The translations under genes were made by a program, and so were the position numbers. From contig DAOWCC010000031.1 of assembly GCA_030639665.1 (NCBI GenBank), positions 1 to 15,532 of the forward strand: DNA of 15,532 nt, written 5' to 3'. Of this stretch, positions 14,111 to 15,532 are shown piece by piece (position 1 is the stretch's first letter; each line of letters starts with the position of its first letter). This DNA is from Elusimicrobiota bacterium (GTDB taxonomy: Bacteria; Elusimicrobiota; Elusimicrobia; Elusimicrobiales; UBA9959). The notes under the pieces were generated by a model that worked only from the letters and a program-made list of their open reading frames with translations, searched no databases and had not been told where the DNA came from.

Positions 14111-14148
14111 CATACCGGTATGTTCTCCTGTCTCTATTTAACTATAAT
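14111..14148 (+). promoter_or_regulatory. Perfect 12-bp palindrome and second -10-like box before moxR
   Basis: CATACCGGTATG (14111-14122) is a perfect palindrome, typical in size of a dimeric regulator half-site pair. A perfect TATAAT follows at 14143-14148, but the sequence at the -35 position is poor (ATGTTC with 17-bp spacing). The pair could be a regulated second promoter needing an activator bound near the palindrome; this is inference. Confidence 0.35.
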
Positions 14149-14192
14149 ACTATTTTGCTTCACTACAGCTATTTCCAAAGCGAGGTTTTGAT

Positions 14193-15182
14193 ATGAGTAA
14201 AGAGAAGGATTTGCAATTGGCCGGTAAACTTAAAGAAAGCAGAACAAAAATTATTAAAGAAATGCGCAAAGTAATTATCGGTCAGGAAAATGTCATAGAT
14301 GAAATATTGCTGACTTTTTTTTCAAAAGGTCACGCGCTGATAGTCGGCGTGCCGGGCCTGGCTAAAACTCTACTTGTTTCCACGCTCAGTGAAATACTTG
14401 ATTTGCGTTTTTCCAGAATACAATTTACGCCCGATTTAATGCCCTCGGATATTTTGGGCTATGAAATATTGCAGGAGGATTTGGCTTTAAAAACCCGGAA
14501 ACTTGAGTTTATGTGGGGGCCGATATTTTCCAATATTGTTTTGGCGGATGAGATAAACAGAACTCCTCCCAAAACACAATCCGCTTTACTTCAATCCATG
14601 CAGGAGCAAAGGGTTACCGTTTTCGGCAAAACCAGAGATTTGCCCCGGCCTTTTATGGTCTTGGCCACTCAAAATCCCATAGAACAAGAGGGAACTTATC
14701 CCCTTCCCGAGGCTCAGCTTGATAGGTTTTTTATGCAGATAAATGTTGACTATCCCGACCATGATCAGGAAATTGAAATAGTTGAGGAAACAACGGGCTT
14801 AAAATTGCCGGATATTAAAAAAATTCTTAACTGTGAAGATATTATCGAGCTTCAAGATATTGTCCGTAAAGTTCCGGTTGATAAATCCATGCTTGAATTC
14901 GCGGTTAAAATTACCGGACTTTCAAGACCCGGAAACGCGAACTCCCCTGAATTCGCGCGAAAATGGATTTCATGGGGAGCGGGTCCGAGAGCGTCGCAAT
15001 CTCTTATTCTGGCGGCCAAAGCCAATTGTTTGCTTCATGGAAGATTTGCCGTCAGCCGGGAGGATATTATAAAAGTCGCCCCCCCCGTTTTGCGCCATAG
15101 AATTGTTTTAAATTTTCAGGCGCAAGCGGAAGGCATAACCCCCGATGAGATTGTTAAAAGGCTTCTTGAAGCTGTAGTTTAA
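14193..15182 (+). CDS. moxR: MoxR-family AAA+ ATPase
   Basis: MoxR ATPases are cytosolic AAA+ hexamers acting as chaperones, usually together with VWA-domain proteins and DUF58 partners. The 329-aa protein shows Walker A GVPGLAKT (52-59), Walker B VLADEINR (116-123), sensor 1 ATQNP (158-162), the arginine finger in LPEAQLDRF (Arg178) and sensor 2 GAGPRASQSL (Arg266); length is normal for the family. GAGG lies 7 nt before the ATG. It is divergent from the kinase operon and has its own promoter and structured leader. The usual DUF58 neighbour is not directly adjacent: 350 bp of repeats follow to the window edge, so any partner lies beyond. Confidence 0.95.
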   Translation: MSKEKDLQLAGKLKESRTKIIKEMRKVIIGQENVIDEILLTFFSKGHALIVGVPGLAKTLLVSTLSEILDLRFSRIQFTPDLMPSDILGYEILQEDLALKTRKLEFMWGPIFSNIVLADEINRTPPKTQSALLQSMQEQRVTVFGKTRDLPRPFMVLATQNPIEQEGTYPLPEAQLDRFFMQINVDYPDHDQEIEIVEETTGLKLPDIKKILNCEDIIELQDIVRKVPVDKSMLEFAVKITGLSRPGNANSPEFARKWISWGAGPRASQSLILAAKANCLLHGRFAVSREDIIKVAPPVLRHRIVLNFQAQAEGITPDEIVKRLLEAVV

Positions 15183-15189
15183 AAGCAAC

Positions 15190-15205
15190 CCCGCCCAAAG
15201 GCGGG
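15190..15205. repeat. GC-rich hairpin 8 bp after moxR
   Basis: CCCGCC-CAAA-GGCGGG, a perfect 6-bp GC stem with a 4-nt loop, 8 bp past the moxR stop. No U-run follows on the plus strand. It may stabilise the moxR 3' end, but it resembles repeat-type hairpins (compare 15358-15374) rather than a terminator. Confidence 0.6.
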
Positions 15206-15233
15206 ACAGGCAGACAGCCAAAAGGCGCAAATC

Positions 15234-15338
15234 AAATCTCCCCCAACACTCTTTGTCAAAGAGGGGAGTAACTTTCCCCCCTTTTGCAAAGGGCCTGTCC
15301 TTCCGAAGCCTTGGCGAAGGAGGAGGTTAGGGGGATTT
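15234..15338. repeat. Palindromic intergenic element with CCCCC/GGGGG ends
   Basis: The ends AAATCTCCCCCAAC (15234-15247) and GTTAGGGGGATTT (15326-15338) are imperfect inverted repeats. Inside are three smaller hairpins: CTCTTTG/CAAAGAG (15249-15263), CCCTTT/AAAGGG (15279-15293) and CCTTC/GAAGG (15299-15320). No coding frame of quality runs through it. This looks like a small non-autonomous, REP/MITE-like repeat that should be present in many copies in the genome. Confidence 0.65.
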
Positions 15339-15357
15339 TGACAGGATAAAGAAAGTT

Positions 15358-15374
15358 TCCCGCTGAAAGCGGGA
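15358..15374. repeat. GC-rich hairpin
   Basis: TCCCGCT-GAA-AGCGGGA, a perfect 7-bp stem with a 3-nt loop, lies between the larger element and the right copy of the 14-bp direct repeat. It is similar in sequence to the hairpin at 15190-15205, as if both mark edges of the same insert. It is followed by TTAAATTTT, so weak terminator activity on the plus strand is possible. Confidence 0.55.
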
Positions 15375-15411
15375 TTAAATTTTCGTATAGGAATTTCAAT
15401 GTTTAAAAGCA

Positions 15412-15502
15412 ACCACGAAAGCGCGAAAATTGGGAAGACACGAAAAACAGCGAAACAAATTAAAATATATTTCGTGCTTTCAGTCTTTCGTGCCTTCGTG
15501 GT
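15412..15502. repeat. Inverted-repeat element with ACCACGAAA ends
   Basis: Outer arms ACCACGAAAGCGCGAAA (15412-15428) and TTTCGTGCCTTCGTGGT (15486-15502) are inverted copies matching 15 of 17. An inner pair CACGAAA/TTTCGTG (15439-15445, 15470-15476) is perfect. The unit is rich in the motif YGCGAAA/CACGAAA and has no coding frame. It appears to be another small dispersed repeat; the bases from 15503 to the window end hold nothing I recognise. Confidence 0.65.
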
Positions 15503-15532
15503 AGTGTTTCATAAAGAGTTCCGCCGGAATGG

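Larger units (their letters stand above)
15177..15414. repeat. 14-bp direct repeat bracketing a 210-bp palindrome-rich insert
   Basis: GTTTAAAAGCAACC occurs exactly at 15177-15190 (covering the moxR stop codon) and again at 15401-15414. The 210 bp between contain two GC hairpins and a larger palindromic element. The arrangement looks like an insertion with target duplication, or a duplication created by recombination between repeats. Confidence 0.6.

Noticed and set aside
15179..15412. 77-codon minus-strand frame downstream of moxR
   Set aside because: It runs through stacked hairpins and repeats; the sequence it would encode is repeat-derived and has no family pattern.
15190..15502. CRISPR array suspected from repeated hairpins after moxR
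   Set aside because: The repeats are neither identical nor evenly spaced and there are no unique spacers of uniform length; they are separate palindromic elements.

Overview
This is a bacterial chromosomal window of moderately low G+C (by eye around 40%). Genes are close-packed with good GGAGG/AGGGG ribosome binding sites and standard sigma70-type promoters. A groESL operon with a degenerate CIRCE operator, Ser/Thr kinases with PP2C and FHA partners, and intergenic spaces full of small palindromic repeats suggest a Gram-negative lineage. A poorly cultivated phylum of the Elusimicrobia/Omnitrophica kind is a weak inference; there is no rRNA or other phylogenetic marker apart from GroEL/GroES. 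I saw no tRNA, rRNA or CRISPR array.

Layout. (1) 1-1097, minus strand: yggS (PLP-binding protein) followed by a DUF167/YggU gene cut by the window edge. (2) 1119-1434: a MITE-like element with 31-bp terminal inverted repeats. Its right end contains the start codon of the plus-strand MFS transporter at 1422-2675. (3) 2676-3207: a second decayed palindromic element and a strong bidirectional terminator. (4) 3208-5372, minus strand: groES-groEL with promoter and CIRCE. (5) 5444-13703, minus strand: a five-gene signalling operon read from one TTGATT-N17-TATAAT promoter. In transcription order it encodes a REC-GGDEF response regulator, a Ser/Thr kinase with a multi-pass membrane tail, a CHASE2-Ser/Thr kinase with a long Pro-rich tail, a PP2C phosphatase and a double-FHA protein. 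Junctions are 3 bp, a 1-bp overlap, a 4-bp overlap and 4 bp. (6) 13979-15182, plus strand: a moxR AAA+ ATPase behind a consensus promoter and a structured 180-nt leader. (7) 15183-15532: no gene, but a stack of hairpins and palindromic repeats, part of it bracketed by a 14-bp direct repeat.

The operon holds all parts of a phosphothreonine circuit: two writers with different sensory/membrane modules, an eraser and a reader. It is headed by a receiver protein that could link it to two-component phosphorelay and nucleotide-type signalling. No substrate is encoded here, so the output is unknown. The most unusual observations are the kinase architectures, the GGDDF variant, the structured C-rich leader of moxR with a possible leaderless Pro-rich peptide, and the transposon-derived start of the MFS gene.
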